NCBI GenBank assembly: GCA_902613795.1
Contig: CACMIP010000001.1
Span: forward strand, 354,087-418,086
From: an uncultured OCS116 cluster bacterium
Lineage (GTDB): Bacteria > Pseudomonadota > Alphaproteobacteria > Rhizobiales > TMED25
DNA length: 64,000 nucleotides
Direction of reading: 5' to 3'
Shown here: piece after piece, positions 9,606 through 19,860 of the stretch
How the letters are laid out: each line of letters begins with the position of its first letter
How positions within the stretch are numbered: position 1 is the stretch's first letter
The notes under the pieces: model-generated
What the model saw: only the letters and a program-made list of their open reading frames with translations
What the model was told of the DNA's origin: nothing
Databases searched by the model: none
Program-made: the position numbers and the translations under genes

Positions 9606-10406
9606 TTAAAATAACCCGAAGCCACTGCTTAATCCTCCGAGCAGTCCTTTAAATACTGTCGGCATTCTATCGACAGGTGGTATTTCCTTGGCTTTATCGT
9701 CTTCTATTATATCGGTTCCAGAGTCTTCTCCAGTAAGATCGTTATCTGAGGGCCCTATATCAATAATATCTTCAATACTCATATCATAGTTTATGTTTTC
9801 ATTATTTCCAGATTGACCGGGTTCTGTTAAATTCTGGAGAGTGAACTGATTCATACTCAAACTTTCAACCACCACATTATTTTTTTTGATGGTGTTTTCT
9901 GATTTTTCTGTTTTTATCCCATCCTTTATAATATTTTCGTTATCTAGTCGTTGGATTTCAGCTTCCACATCAAGAACTTGACTATTCTCCTCTTTCAGTC
10001 TCAGCACATAGTCACGAAGGCTTTCATTCTCATATGCACCCTCTTCGCTATATAATTCTTGTTTAATCTGAGGATTTGCATTATCAGCCTCTGCCATCTC
10101 AAGAATAAAAACTTCTCCATCAGAAATATCAATATCTTCCGTCTCGCCAAAAATCGCTTCTTCCGATAAATTTCTTTGCTCGTCTATGAATGCAATTTGA
10201 TTTTCTGATGGTGGTCTTAAAAGAAAATCAGGTGGCATTTCCAGTGGTTTTTTTGTAACAGTCAAAAACTCATCGGGTGGACCAGCTTGAAAGGCGTTGC
10301 CAGTGGAGGAGGCTGATACAAACTCCTTCAATGAAGGACCACAACCCGTCAATAAAATGATAAGTAGTAGAGGCAAATATTGATATAATTTGTTCTTATA
10401 CATCAC
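9606..10406 (-). CDS. DUF3035 (BamF-like) outer-membrane lipoprotein
   Basis: A lipoprotein signal peptide is clear: a hydrophobic stretch ending in the lipobox LLTGC with the acylated Cys near residue 22. The segment TKKPLEMPPDFLLRPPSE (about 51-68) is the conserved part of the alphaproteobacterial DUF3035 family, which has been linked to the outer-membrane beta-barrel assembly complex as BamF. The remainder is acidic and low complexity, probably disordered. It sits 13 bases downstream of lspA, the peptidase that would mature it; that pairing is usual in Alphaproteobacteria. The BamF role is inferred from the family. Confidence 0.78.
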   Translation of the reverse strand: MMYKNKLYQYLPLLLIILLTGCGPSLKEFVSASSTGNAFQAGPPDEFLTVTKKPLEMPPDFLLRPPSENQIAFIDEQRNLSEEAIFGETEDIDISDGEVFILEMAEADNANPQIKQELYSEEGAYENESLRDYVLRLKEENSQVLDVEAEIQRLDNENIIKDGIKTEKSENTIKKNNVVVESLSMNQFTLQNLTEPGQSGNNENINYDMSIEDIIDIGPSDNDLTGEDSGTDIIEDDKAKEIPPVDRMPTVFKGLLGGLSSGFGLF

Positions 10407-10419
10407 AGGTTCTAAATAT

Positions 10420-10929
10420 TTAAGGGCTATTTTTTATGTTAGGATAAATAAAGGCATAGATCAATATTAATAGCCCACTTACTATGTATATATCTGCAAT
10501 ATTGAAGACATACCAACTATAAGTTGCAATTTCAAAGTGAAAAAAATCAGCCACAGCTCCATAGATCAACCTGTCAATTATATTGGAACTGGCACCAGCT
10601 AGAATTAATATTAATGTTATACTGCGATATCTAATCTCTGAGTTTGTTATAAATTTTGCTATCCAAACACAGATGATTAATGAAAAAAATATTATGATCA
10701 GTTGCCCTGCATAACTCTGCTGCGGAAAAAGACCATAACTTACGCCCTTATTCCAGACAAGAACCACTTCAAAGAAGTTATTTAGCCTTAATGAATTTAA
10801 TTGGTTTTCTTGAAGAAAATTCAACAAATAAACTTTTATGAGCCTGTCTATAATAAATAAACTGGCAAAAATTGCGATCTCTTTCTTATATTCTCCCAAA
10901 AGTCTAAAGATGTTTTTATTCATCTTCAC
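10420..10929 (-). CDS. lspA: Lipoprotein signal peptidase (signal peptidase II)
   Basis: This 169-residue membrane protein has four predicted helices. The two catalytic aspartates are in NIIDRLIYGAVADFFHF (near 115) and VFNIADIYIVSG (near 142), as in the LspA aspartyl peptidases. It removes signal peptides from diacylglyceryl-modified prolipoproteins in the inner membrane. It overlaps the end of ileS by one base, the classic ileS-lspA arrangement, and is followed by a lipoprotein gene. Confidence 0.95.
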   Translation of the reverse strand: MKMNKNIFRLLGEYKKEIAIFASLFIIDRLIKVYLLNFLQENQLNSLRLNNFFEVVLVWNKGVSYGLFPQQSYAGQLIIIFFSLIICVWIAKFITNSEIRYRSITLILILAGASSNIIDRLIYGAVADFFHFEIATYSWYVFNIADIYIVSGLLILIYAFIYPNIKNSP

Positions 10930-13883
10930 TAATTTTGGCTTAAACTCAGAAACTCACGTACCGCATCGGCATCTCTCTTGGATAATTCAGGATATTCAGC
11001 ATCCAGACCTACGTCCTGAGTAACCTTCCAAGACCTCTTACATTTTTTACCGCTAGCAATGTGAACAATCACGCCGATTTCAGGCTCCTCATCCATAATA
11101 AAACAATTACTGTCAGGCTTTTTATTTATCAATTCAAAGCTACTTGTGATACAGATTTCAGCTAGATCAATATCACTCACTGAAGCTTGTATATCTTTAT
11201 CATTCAGATATATTTGAATACCTGCTTCAAGGCTTGACCCAATTTCTTTATCCCGCCTTTTTATCTCCAACGCAGCGGTTACGGTCTTACGTAATTTTCT
11301 TACATTATCCCACTTTAAATTTATATTATCATTACTCCATTTGTCATTTACCAACTCAAATCTTGATAGATGAATGGATTTATCCTGAGCAAATGGATAA
11401 TTTTTCCAAACCTCATCCATTGTGAAGCTTAAGATTGGTGCATATAATTTTGATATCGTTTTGAATATGATGTTAATTACATAGAGCGAAGATTTTCTTT
11501 TTTCACTCGAGTGAGGATCACAATAGAGAGAGTCCTTGCGAATATCGAAATAAAATGCTGACAAATCCAAGTTAATGTAATTCAAGAGCAATGTCGTCAC
11601 TTTCCTGTAATCATAGGCTTCATATGCATCTTGAACTTCCTCTTGTAATCTTGTTAGGCTGTGCAACATATATTTCTCTAATTCATCTAAATCCTCATAA
11701 TCATAAATCCAGCTCTGATCATAATTTGACAATACACCCAACATCCACCTGATCGTATTTCTAATCTTTCTATAAGCTTCGATTATTGACTTTAGGATCT
11801 CTTCACCGATTCGTTGATCATCACTGTAGTCTGTGGATGCTACCCAAAGTCTTAAAATATCGGCTCCATATTTTTTTACTATATCTTGGGGAGATATAAC
11901 ATTCCCCAGAGACTTGGACATCTTTCTACCGTCTTTATCCATGGTGAAGCCATGGGTTAAAACAGATTTGTAGGGTGCACGACCTCGGGTCAGGCTACTT
12001 TCCAGTAAAGATGAGTGAAACCATCCTCTGTGTTGATCGCTTCCCTCCAAATACATGTCTGCTGGCCACGTCGTTTCAGGATTATTTTCAAGAACAAAGG
12101 CATGAGTTGTACCTGACTCGAACCATACATCCAAAATGTCATCAACTTTTTCCCAATCATCATGATTATCAACAATCCCTTCTAAGAATCTCTCTTTTGT
12201 ATTTTCCTTAAACCAAGAATTTGCCCCTTCTTCAGAGAAAATTTTATGAATTCGATCAATTAATATTTCAGATTTATCAAATTCTTTATTTGGAATAAAA
12301 ATACCCGTTTGCTTATTGATAAATAAGGAAATTGGCACACCCCATGTTCTTTGTCTTGATAAAACCCAATCGGGCCTTGTTTCAATCATTGAGTGCAATC
12401 TTTTCTTTCCCGCAGGAGGATAGAAAATTGTATCATTGATTGATTTCAGTGCAGTTGACCGTAAACCGTTGGTTTTATTATCCTCCATCGAAATAAACCA
12501 TTGAGGGGTGTTTCGGAAAATTACAGGTTTTTTTGAACGCCATGAATGAGGATATTGGTGTTCAAAGCGCTTTCGGGAAATGATAGATGCGCAGTCGACT
12601 AATTTACTTATGACATGCTCATTTGCTTTACCCTTTTTTCCATTTTTATCAAACACATACACCCCATAAAAACCATCGATCTTTTCATCAAAGGCTCCGT
12701 CCTCGTTTACTGTGTATGGGATAGTACTATCAATATTTTGCTCATCTAGATTTTTCTTATTTTTCATCCAAATCTCAAAATCATCAATACCATGGCCGGG
12801 GGCCGTATGAACAAAACCTGTACCTGTATCATCTGTCACGTGGCTACCATCTAATAATGGTACATCAAAATTAAATCCTTTGAGGAGATTATGAAATGGA
12901 TGCTTGCAAATTAATTCTTTTAGAATATCTGAGGGAATCTCGGTAATTTTTTTATACTCTGTGACTTTGGATATCCCCATAACTTCATCGACCAGAGAGT
13001 CTGCAATAATATAATTATCACCTTGCTTCGCCCAGACCTCACCATCTGTCGATTGGACTTCATATTGGCTGTATGAAATACTTGAGGAAAAGCATATTGC
13101 CCTATTGCCTGGGATTGTCCACGGGGTGGTTGTCCAAATTACAATAGAGGTATTTTCGGGTATTTTATGATTATGGGTGTCACTACCGTGAGATTTTTTG
13201 GAGTCAATATCAAATTTGACCCATATAGCATCAGAAGTATAATCGAGGTATTCAACTTCAGCTTCCGCGAGGGCAGTTTTTTCGATAACAGACCACATAA
13301 CAGGCTTTGATCCCCTGTAAAGCGCGCCTTGCATACCAATTCTAAGTAATTCTTTCGCAATCAAAGCTTCTGATTTAAATTTCATTGTTGTATATGGATT
13401 ATCCCAATCACCAATAACTCCCAATCGTTTGAACTCATCTTTTTGAATACCAATCCAATGGTCAGCGAAATCCCTGCACTCGTCACGAAAATCATTTATT
13501 GGTATTGCGTCTTTATCCAAACCTTTATTCCTATATTTTTCCTCTACTTTCCACTCAATTGGCAAGCCATGACAATCCCAACCAGGAATATAGGATACAT
13601 TATAATTCATCATAAATTTCGACCTTACTATCAAATCCTTTAGAATCTTATTTAATGCATGGCCGATATGAAGGTTACCGTTGGCATAGGGTGGACCATC
13701 ATGAAGTGTAAAGGTTTTATTTCCTTTGCTTATTTCTCTATTTTTTGCATAAATATCAATGTCATTCCAATCCTTAAGAAGCGAAGGTTCGGCGTCAGGT
13801 AAATTTGCACGCATTGGAAACTCTGTATTGGGCAATAAGATTGTTTCCGCCCAATTTATCTCACCATTTGCTTTTTTATCCAT
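10929..13883 (-). CDS. ileS: Isoleucine-tRNA ligase
   Basis: This 984-residue class I aminoacyl-tRNA synthetase has the HIGH motif in PYANGNLHIGHALNKIL (near 72) and KMSKS in DGRKMSKSLGNVIS. The CP1 editing domain is present, with WTTTPWTIPGN and GTGFVHTAPGHG. The C-terminal zinc-binding end is reduced: KCKRSW keeps one Cys of the usual pairs. lspA follows with a one-base overlap and ribF precedes after 18 bases, giving the conserved ribF-ileS-lspA order. Confidence 0.97.
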   Translation of the reverse strand: MDKKANGEINWAETILLPNTEFPMRANLPDAEPSLLKDWNDIDIYAKNREISKGNKTFTLHDGPPYANGNLHIGHALNKILKDLIVRSKFMMNYNVSYIPGWDCHGLPIEWKVEEKYRNKGLDKDAIPINDFRDECRDFADHWIGIQKDEFKRLGVIGDWDNPYTTMKFKSEALIAKELLRIGMQGALYRGSKPVMWSVIEKTALAEAEVEYLDYTSDAIWVKFDIDSKKSHGSDTHNHKIPENTSIVIWTTTPWTIPGNRAICFSSSISYSQYEVQSTDGEVWAKQGDNYIIADSLVDEVMGISKVTEYKKITEIPSDILKELICKHPFHNLLKGFNFDVPLLDGSHVTDDTGTGFVHTAPGHGIDDFEIWMKNKKNLDEQNIDSTIPYTVNEDGAFDEKIDGFYGVYVFDKNGKKGKANEHVISKLVDCASIISRKRFEHQYPHSWRSKKPVIFRNTPQWFISMEDNKTNGLRSTALKSINDTIFYPPAGKKRLHSMIETRPDWVLSRQRTWGVPISLFINKQTGIFIPNKEFDKSEILIDRIHKIFSEEGANSWFKENTKERFLEGIVDNHDDWEKVDDILDVWFESGTTHAFVLENNPETTWPADMYLEGSDQHRGWFHSSLLESSLTRGRAPYKSVLTHGFTMDKDGRKMSKSLGNVISPQDIVKKYGADILRLWVASTDYSDDQRIGEEILKSIIEAYRKIRNTIRWMLGVLSNYDQSWIYDYEDLDELEKYMLHSLTRLQEEVQDAYEAYDYRKVTTLLLNYINLDLSAFYFDIRKDSLYCDPHSSEKRKSSLYVINIIFKTISKLYAPILSFTMDEVWKNYPFAQDKSIHLSRFELVNDKWSNDNINLKWDNVRKLRKTVTAALEIKRRDKEIGSSLEAGIQIYLNDKDIQASVSDIDLAEICITSSFELINKKPDSNCFIMDEEPEIGVIVHIASGKKCKRSWKVTQDVGLDAEYPELSKRDADAVREFLSLSQN

Positions 13884-13901
13884 AAACTTAACTACATTCT
13901 A

Positions 13902-14858
13902 CTATATTTCTAATAAACTAAGATTTTTGTCGTAATTTTGCAATTTATTTAACACATTACCACAGTCAATTTCCATCTGCTTTGCCAGCTCGATATTATC
14001 GGAAAATTTCATATCACCTCTAATAAAATCTATAAACTCAACTCTCACAGATTTACCATATAGATCATCATTAAAGTCAAATATGTAAGTTTCGAGAAAT
14101 TCTTCATCCCCATTAAATGTAGGTCTAGTACCAAAATATGATGCGCTGCCATACTTATGCCCATTAAAGTATATATTGGTTGCATATATTCCATGTGCCA
14201 GATTTATGGACTTATTCAAACGCAGATTTACCGTTGGAAATCCCATATCAGTACCTTTATTCTGACCCTTAATTACCAGTCCTTTAACGTACCAGTAGTA
14301 ACCCAAGAAAGTTGTTGCATTAACAATATCACCCTGAGATATGAAATCTCGAATGCTGGAAGATGAATATATCTGTGAGTTGCAATCTGTCTGCTTTTCA
14401 ATGGATTGAAAACTGATACCCGAGGCTTCACATTTCATCCTCAAGTAACTTGAATTTCCACTTCTTTTATGACCAAATTTGAAATCAGATCCTACTGTGA
14501 CATGGCTAACCCCAAGACCGTCAATCAAAATATTATTAAAGAATTCATCAGGGGACATTCTTGATAGCTCGTGATTAAATTCTATCTCATACAGAATATC
14601 AATTCCTAATTTTTCTAATATTTCGTATTTTAATTCTTGAGAAGTGATCTGATTTATAGCTTGACCGTTAGCAAAAAAATTTTTTGGATGTGGGTTGAAA
14701 GTACAGATACCTGTTTTTTTACCCATAGTTTTGGAAAGTTCAGCTATATTACTGATTAAGGCTTTGTGGCCATTATGAATTCCATCGAAATTTCCGATTG
14801 CAATTACAGATCCCTTATCACTTTCGTCTATATTTCTGTAGTTATTTATAATTTTCAT
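13902..14858 (-). CDS. ribF: Bifunctional riboflavin kinase / FAD synthetase
   Basis: The N-terminal FAD synthetase (nucleotidyltransferase) domain carries IGNFDGIHNGHKALI near residue 21 and VGSDFKFGHKRSG near 122. The C-terminal riboflavin kinase domain has GFPTVNLRLN and GIYATNIYFNGHKYGSASYFGTRPTF. The protein makes FMN and then FAD in the cytoplasm. At 318 residues it is of normal length. It lies 18 bases upstream of ileS and 16 bases downstream of the HAD hydrolase gene, in a four-gene minus-strand run. Confidence 0.95.
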   Translation of the reverse strand: MKIINNYRNIDESDKGSVIAIGNFDGIHNGHKALISNIAELSKTMGKKTGICTFNPHPKNFFANGQAINQITSQELKYEILEKLGIDILYEIEFNHELSRMSPDEFFNNILIDGLGVSHVTVGSDFKFGHKRSGNSSYLRMKCEASGISFQSIEKQTDCNSQIYSSSSIRDFISQGDIVNATTFLGYYWYVKGLVIKGQNKGTDMGFPTVNLRLNKSINLAHGIYATNIYFNGHKYGSASYFGTRPTFNGDEEFLETYIFDFNDDLYGKSVRVEFIDFIRGDMKFSDNIELAKQMEIDCGNVLNKLQNYDKNLSLLEI

Positions 14859-14874
14859 CGTTGTAGCGGCGGTT

Positions 14875-15747
14875 TTATAACAAATTCAAGCTATTCATAA
14901 CGTATTTTGGAATTGCAATTTTGGAATAATATTTATTGATGTAATCTTTTACGCTCTCGATGTCAATTTCTGACATATTATTATTTTTTTTAAATTCTGC
15001 TTCATGAACACCGTTGATAATGAATAATGAGTCTATTCCAAAATTACTGGCGCCTGCAATATCAGTATTTAAGCCATCCCCGATAGCTAAGATGCTATCT
15101 TTAGATACGCTCTTCTGATTTGACTGAAGTACTTTTTCGAGCGCCAAATCATAAATATACGGGTGCGGTTTGCCAAAGTAAACAACCTCGCCGCCCATTT
15201 GTGAATAAGACTGCGCAATTAAGCCTGCACAGGGAAGGCGAATACTGCCTTTATTGACGTATAAATCAGGATTAGCGCAGTGTATGACAATACCCCTTTC
15301 AAGAAGAGTCTCTAATATTTTCTGATAGTCACCAATAGACTCAATATATTCATTGAAAAACCCAGTGCATATGCATTCAAGGCAATCAAACTCACTCACT
15401 TTTTTAAGATCTAATCCCGCAAATAGGGAGTTGTCTTTTTCGGGCCCAATATGGAACAGTGGGCGGTCTCCTATCGAAGAAAGCCAAGAATATGAGCAAT
15501 CTCCTGATGATACTATATTGTTGCAGATATTGCGCTCCACTCCCATGTTGAATAAATAATCTCTTATTATTTCAGACCTCCTTGGCGCATTAGTGATGAG
15601 GCAGATATCACCGCCTGCATCTAAATATGCTAAAAGTGTATTTACTGCGTCTGGGAAAATGTTATTTCCATTATGCACAACACCCCAAATGTCGCAGAGA
15701 ATCAGTGAGTAAGTATTTGCTATTTCACTCAACTTTGGCTTAGTCAT
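14875..15747 (-). CDS. TIGR01459-type HAD-superfamily hydrolase
   Basis: This is a HAD phosphatase of the NagD-like subgroup found in Alphaproteobacteria. The nucleophile motif is LILCDIWGVVHNG, the threonine motif ICLITNAPRRSE, and the acidic motif SILAIGDGLNTDIAGA. Its substrate is unknown. The ORF track starts at 15780, but the ATG at 15747 (MTKPKLSEIANTY) places the start 13 residues before the DxW motif as in relatives, with a weak GAGAAG upstream, so I prefer it. It heads the run toward ribF-ileS-lspA. Confidence 0.82.
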   Translation of the reverse strand: MTKPKLSEIANTYSLILCDIWGVVHNGNNIFPDAVNTLLAYLDAGGDICLITNAPRRSEIIRDYLFNMGVERNICNNIVSSGDCSYSWLSSIGDRPLFHIGPEKDNSLFAGLDLKKVSEFDCLECICTGFFNEYIESIGDYQKILETLLERGIVIHCANPDLYVNKGSIRLPCAGLIAQSYSQMGGEVVYFGKPHPYIYDLALEKVLQSNQKSVSKDSILAIGDGLNTDIAGASNFGIDSLFIINGVHEAEFKKNNNMSEIDIESVKDYINKYYSKIAIPKYVMNSLNLL

Positions 15748-15861
15748 TTTCTTCTCAATTAAAAGTAATCTGATATCCATTATTAGAGGTTATTGATTAA
15801 TATTTCAATAAGGGTGTGTGCACGTGCTTTTGGTGAAATTTATATTCGCAGATTTAAGCTA

Positions 15862-15890
15862 TTGACAAATTTCATTACAAAACATATATC
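15862..15890 (+). promoter_or_regulatory. Predicted sigma-70-type promoter of groESL
   Basis: A perfect TTGACA is followed after 17 bases by TATATC, just upstream of the CIRCE element and groES. The position places the transcription start immediately before or inside CIRCE, as expected for HrcA repression. Confidence 0.6.
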
Positions 15891-15899
15891 TCTAATTAG

Positions 15900-15926
15900 T
15901 TAGCACTCGAATAGGGTGAGTGCTAT
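15900..15926 (+). promoter_or_regulatory. CIRCE operator (HrcA binding site)
   Basis: TTAGCACTC, nine bases, then GAGTGCTAT. This matches the CIRCE consensus TTAGCACTC-N9-GAGTGCTAA except for the last base. It lies 33 bases upstream of the groES start and implies heat-shock regulation by HrcA, whose gene is not in this window. Confidence 0.92.
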
Positions 15927-15958
15927 TATTAATCGTAATTAAAATTGGAGAATATAAA

Positions 15959-16246
15959 ATGAGCTTTCGTCCTTTGCATGATCGTGTACTAGTACGCCGA
16001 GTCGATGAAGATGAAAAAACCTCTGGCGGCATTATAATTCCAGATACAGCTAAAGAGAAACCTAGTCAAGGTGAAGTTGTATCAGTTGGCCCAGGTGAAA
16101 GAGATGATAACGGAAATAGAGTCACTCTCGATGTTAAAAAAGGTGACAAGATCTTATTTGGCAAGTGGTCTGGTACAGAAGTAAACGTAAATGGTGAAGA
16201 ACTCTTAATAATGAAAGAGTCTGACATCATGGGTATCGTAGAATAA
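15959..16246 (+). CDS. groES: Co-chaperonin GroES
   Basis: The 95-residue GroES starts [35 protein letters not shown], with the mobile loop near residues 18-32, and ends [14 protein letters not shown]. The start is the ATG at 15959 with TTGGAG upstream; the track's longer ORF from 15920 begins inside the CIRCE element and is not the protein start. GroES caps the GroEL ring. groEL follows after 27 bases in the same operon. Confidence 0.97.
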   Translation: MSFRPLHDRVLVRRVDEDEKTSGGIIIPDTAKEKPSQGEVVSVGPGERDDNGNRVTLDVKKGDKILFGKWSGTEVNVNGEELLIMKESDIMGIVE

Positions 16247-17920
<1,674 letters not shown>

Positions 17921-17949
17921 TCAACCCCTATACCAAAAAAACTCTTCAA

Positions 17950-17980
17950 AACCCTCTCTTTTTTGAGAGGGTTTTTTTTT
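17950..17980 (+). terminator. Intrinsic terminator after groEL (works both ways in part)
   Basis: AACCCTCTC pairs with GAGAGGGTT across a six-T loop, followed by a long T-run. The hisG stop codon on the other strand lies at the end of this T-run. On the minus strand the stem is followed by TTTTG, so it may also stop hisG transcripts. Confidence 0.9.
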
Positions 17981-18716
17981 ATGATAATAAACTTACCATT
18001 TTAGATATATGCGCTTTATCAGAGCCCAACAGAGCAAGCAGCCCAGATAGTGTTATAATTTTATCTTTGCTCCAATTTCTATTTAGCGAAGAAAATAAGC
18101 ATGCTTGACTCTCAAGTATCGTACCTAAGTCTATTCTTTTTAACTGATTTGCAGCTAGTGTTGATCCGGTACTCGTTATGTCAATTATTATTTCTGATGA
18201 ACCATACGCTGGAGCACCCTCCGTTGCCCCATGACTATCAACAAGCAGGTAATCAGATAAACCAACTTTTTCAAAAAAATTACGGGAAATATTTGGATAT
18301 TTTGTTGCAATTCTTAGCCTCTTGCCAGTTGATATACGAAAGTTATAAATCACATCCTCTAAATCATTAATGCTCATAACATCAATCCATGTAATTGGAA
18401 CAGCAACAACTACATCAGCTTTGCCGAAACCAAGCTCAAGTATGTTATGTGTGTTCACATCAGGTAGGTGCACATACTCATTGATCAAATCTAAGCCAGT
18501 GACTCCTAAATCTATTGACCCTTTCATGAGTTCGAGTGAAATTTCTTTTGGTGAAAGAAAAATCAATTCAATATTATCATACCCGATCAACTTACCAATA
18601 TACCCTCGATCCCCCCTTCCACGCTCAATTTCAAGACCATTTTCTTTTAGAAAGTCTACTGTCTGTTTTTGTAATCTACCCTTATTTGGAATACCTAAAA
18701 TTAACTTACAACTCAT
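17979..18716 (-). CDS. hisG: ATP phosphoribosyltransferase, short-form catalytic subunit
   Basis: HisG catalyses the first step of histidine synthesis. From the ATG at 18716 (MSCKLILGIPNKGRL) the protein is 245 residues, the short form that needs HisZ. SHGATEGAPAYGSSEIIIDITSTGSTL (near 170) is the PRPP-binding region. GAGGG sits eight bases before this ATG; the track's upstream start at 18764 would reach deep into hisZ and is unlikely. hisZ overlaps by 11 bases, implying translational coupling. Confidence 0.93.
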   Translation of the reverse strand: MSCKLILGIPNKGRLQKQTVDFLKENGLEIERGRGDRGYIGKLIGYDNIELIFLSPKEISLELMKGSIDLGVTGLDLINEYVHLPDVNTHNILELGFGKADVVVAVPITWIDVMSINDLEDVIYNFRISTGKRLRIATKYPNISRNFFEKVGLSDYLLVDSHGATEGAPAYGSSEIIIDITSTGSTLAANQLKRIDLGTILESQACLFSSLNRNWSKDKIITLSGLLALLGSDKAHISKMVSLLS

Positions 18717-19860
18717 TATTACCCTCATCGAATAACAACCGATCAACATAAATTGAACATCCAACAGCTGGAATAGGTTCTGCGGATCCTAGCTCTTCAA
18801 ATATTTTATCGTAACGACCCCCTAACGCGATTGGCTCATTTTTATTTTTATTTTTCGTTCTGATTTCAAATATCAAACCTGTATAATATTCAACCTTTCT
18901 GGATAATGTTGCATTAAACTCAATCATATCCTTTGCGATCTGATTTTTTTTCAAGATTTTTACTCGATTTTCGAGGTTTTCAATTCCTTCTGCAAAATCA
19001 ATATGATATTTCTTTTGAAAATTATCCAATAGTTGGATTACTCTCGGCATATCTCCCTTGATAGACAAAAATTCTGTTATTTGCTCGATTACTGTGTTGT
19101 TAATCACAGTACCATTAATGAGTTCTGATTTATCGATATAGCTCTTTACAATATCATCTGGTCGCCTACCTGAAAATATAGATAAATCGTCAGATCCAGT
19201 TAACTTTTGAATTAATGCAATGCTAGATAAGTTATTATTCTTATACTCTTCTATGAGATCTAAGCGGGGCTTTGCGTCAAATCGTGTATTAATAATTTTT
19301 TTTATTGAGTCTTTTATTTCAGTCGCACTTAGCCCTCTCCAATAAAGTCTTCTGACTCTATTGAATAAGTGTGTATCAATTTTTAGATGATTTAGTAACT
19401 GATAAAACATAGAAATATCACTGATCTTTATTTCTAAATGATCATTATAAAAAGATGAGAGTATTTCACAAGCTTGAGATATGACATCACCCTCAACGTC
19501 TATCTTATTTTTATCCCCAAAATTCTCTATGCCTATTTGCCTAAACTCAGGGCAGTATCTTGTTTTTTCATTTATTGATGGAAATCTGAATGCGTAACCA
19601 TCATACACAAACTTATTCGCTTGCACTTCATTATTAATATAGCTAATCGCAAGCGGTAGGGTAAAATCTGGTCTCAAGCATAGCTCATCTCCACTAGGAG
19701 AACTTGTGAAAAGTAACCTGTTCCTAACATCTTCACCCATAAAATTCATAACAATATCAGCCGGTATTGTCATGGCTGGATTACAGAACGTGTATCCTTT
19801 ATTGATAAAAAATTCTCTGATTGATGAAGGATCTTTGTCCATTGCTTTATTCATATTCAA
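18706..19860 (-). CDS. hisZ: ATP phosphoribosyltransferase regulatory subunit HisZ
   Basis: This 384-residue class II HisRS-like protein lacks tRNA ligase function in its family and activates short HisG. It shows LCLRPDFTLPLAI, RYCPEFRQIGIENFG and SRKVEYYTGLIFEI, where the HisRS motifs are degenerate. It overlaps hisS by four bases upstream and hisG by 11 bases downstream. The hisS-hisZ-hisG order is seen in other Alphaproteobacteria. Confidence 0.92.
   Translation of the reverse strand: MNMNKAMDKDPSSIREFFINKGYTFCNPAMTIPADIVMNFMGEDVRNRLLFTSSPSGDELCLRPDFTLPLAISYINNEVQANKFVYDGYAFRFPSINEKTRYCPEFRQIGIENFGDKNKIDVEGDVISQACEILSSFYNDHLEIKISDISMFYQLLNHLKIDTHLFNRVRRLYWRGLSATEIKDSIKKIINTRFDAKPRLDLIEEYKNNNLSSIALIQKLTGSDDLSIFSGRRPDDIVKSYIDKSELINGTVINNTVIEQITEFLSIKGDMPRVIQLLDNFQKKYHIDFAEGIENLENRVKILKKNQIAKDMIEFNATLSRKVEYYTGLIFEIRTKNKNKNEPIALGGRYDKIFEELGSAEPIPAVGCSIYVDRLLFDEGNNEL

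Noticed and set aside
15920-15958. N-terminal extension of GroES
   Set aside because: It begins inside the CIRCE element and lacks a ribosome-binding site; the ATG at 15959 has TTGGAG and matches the family.
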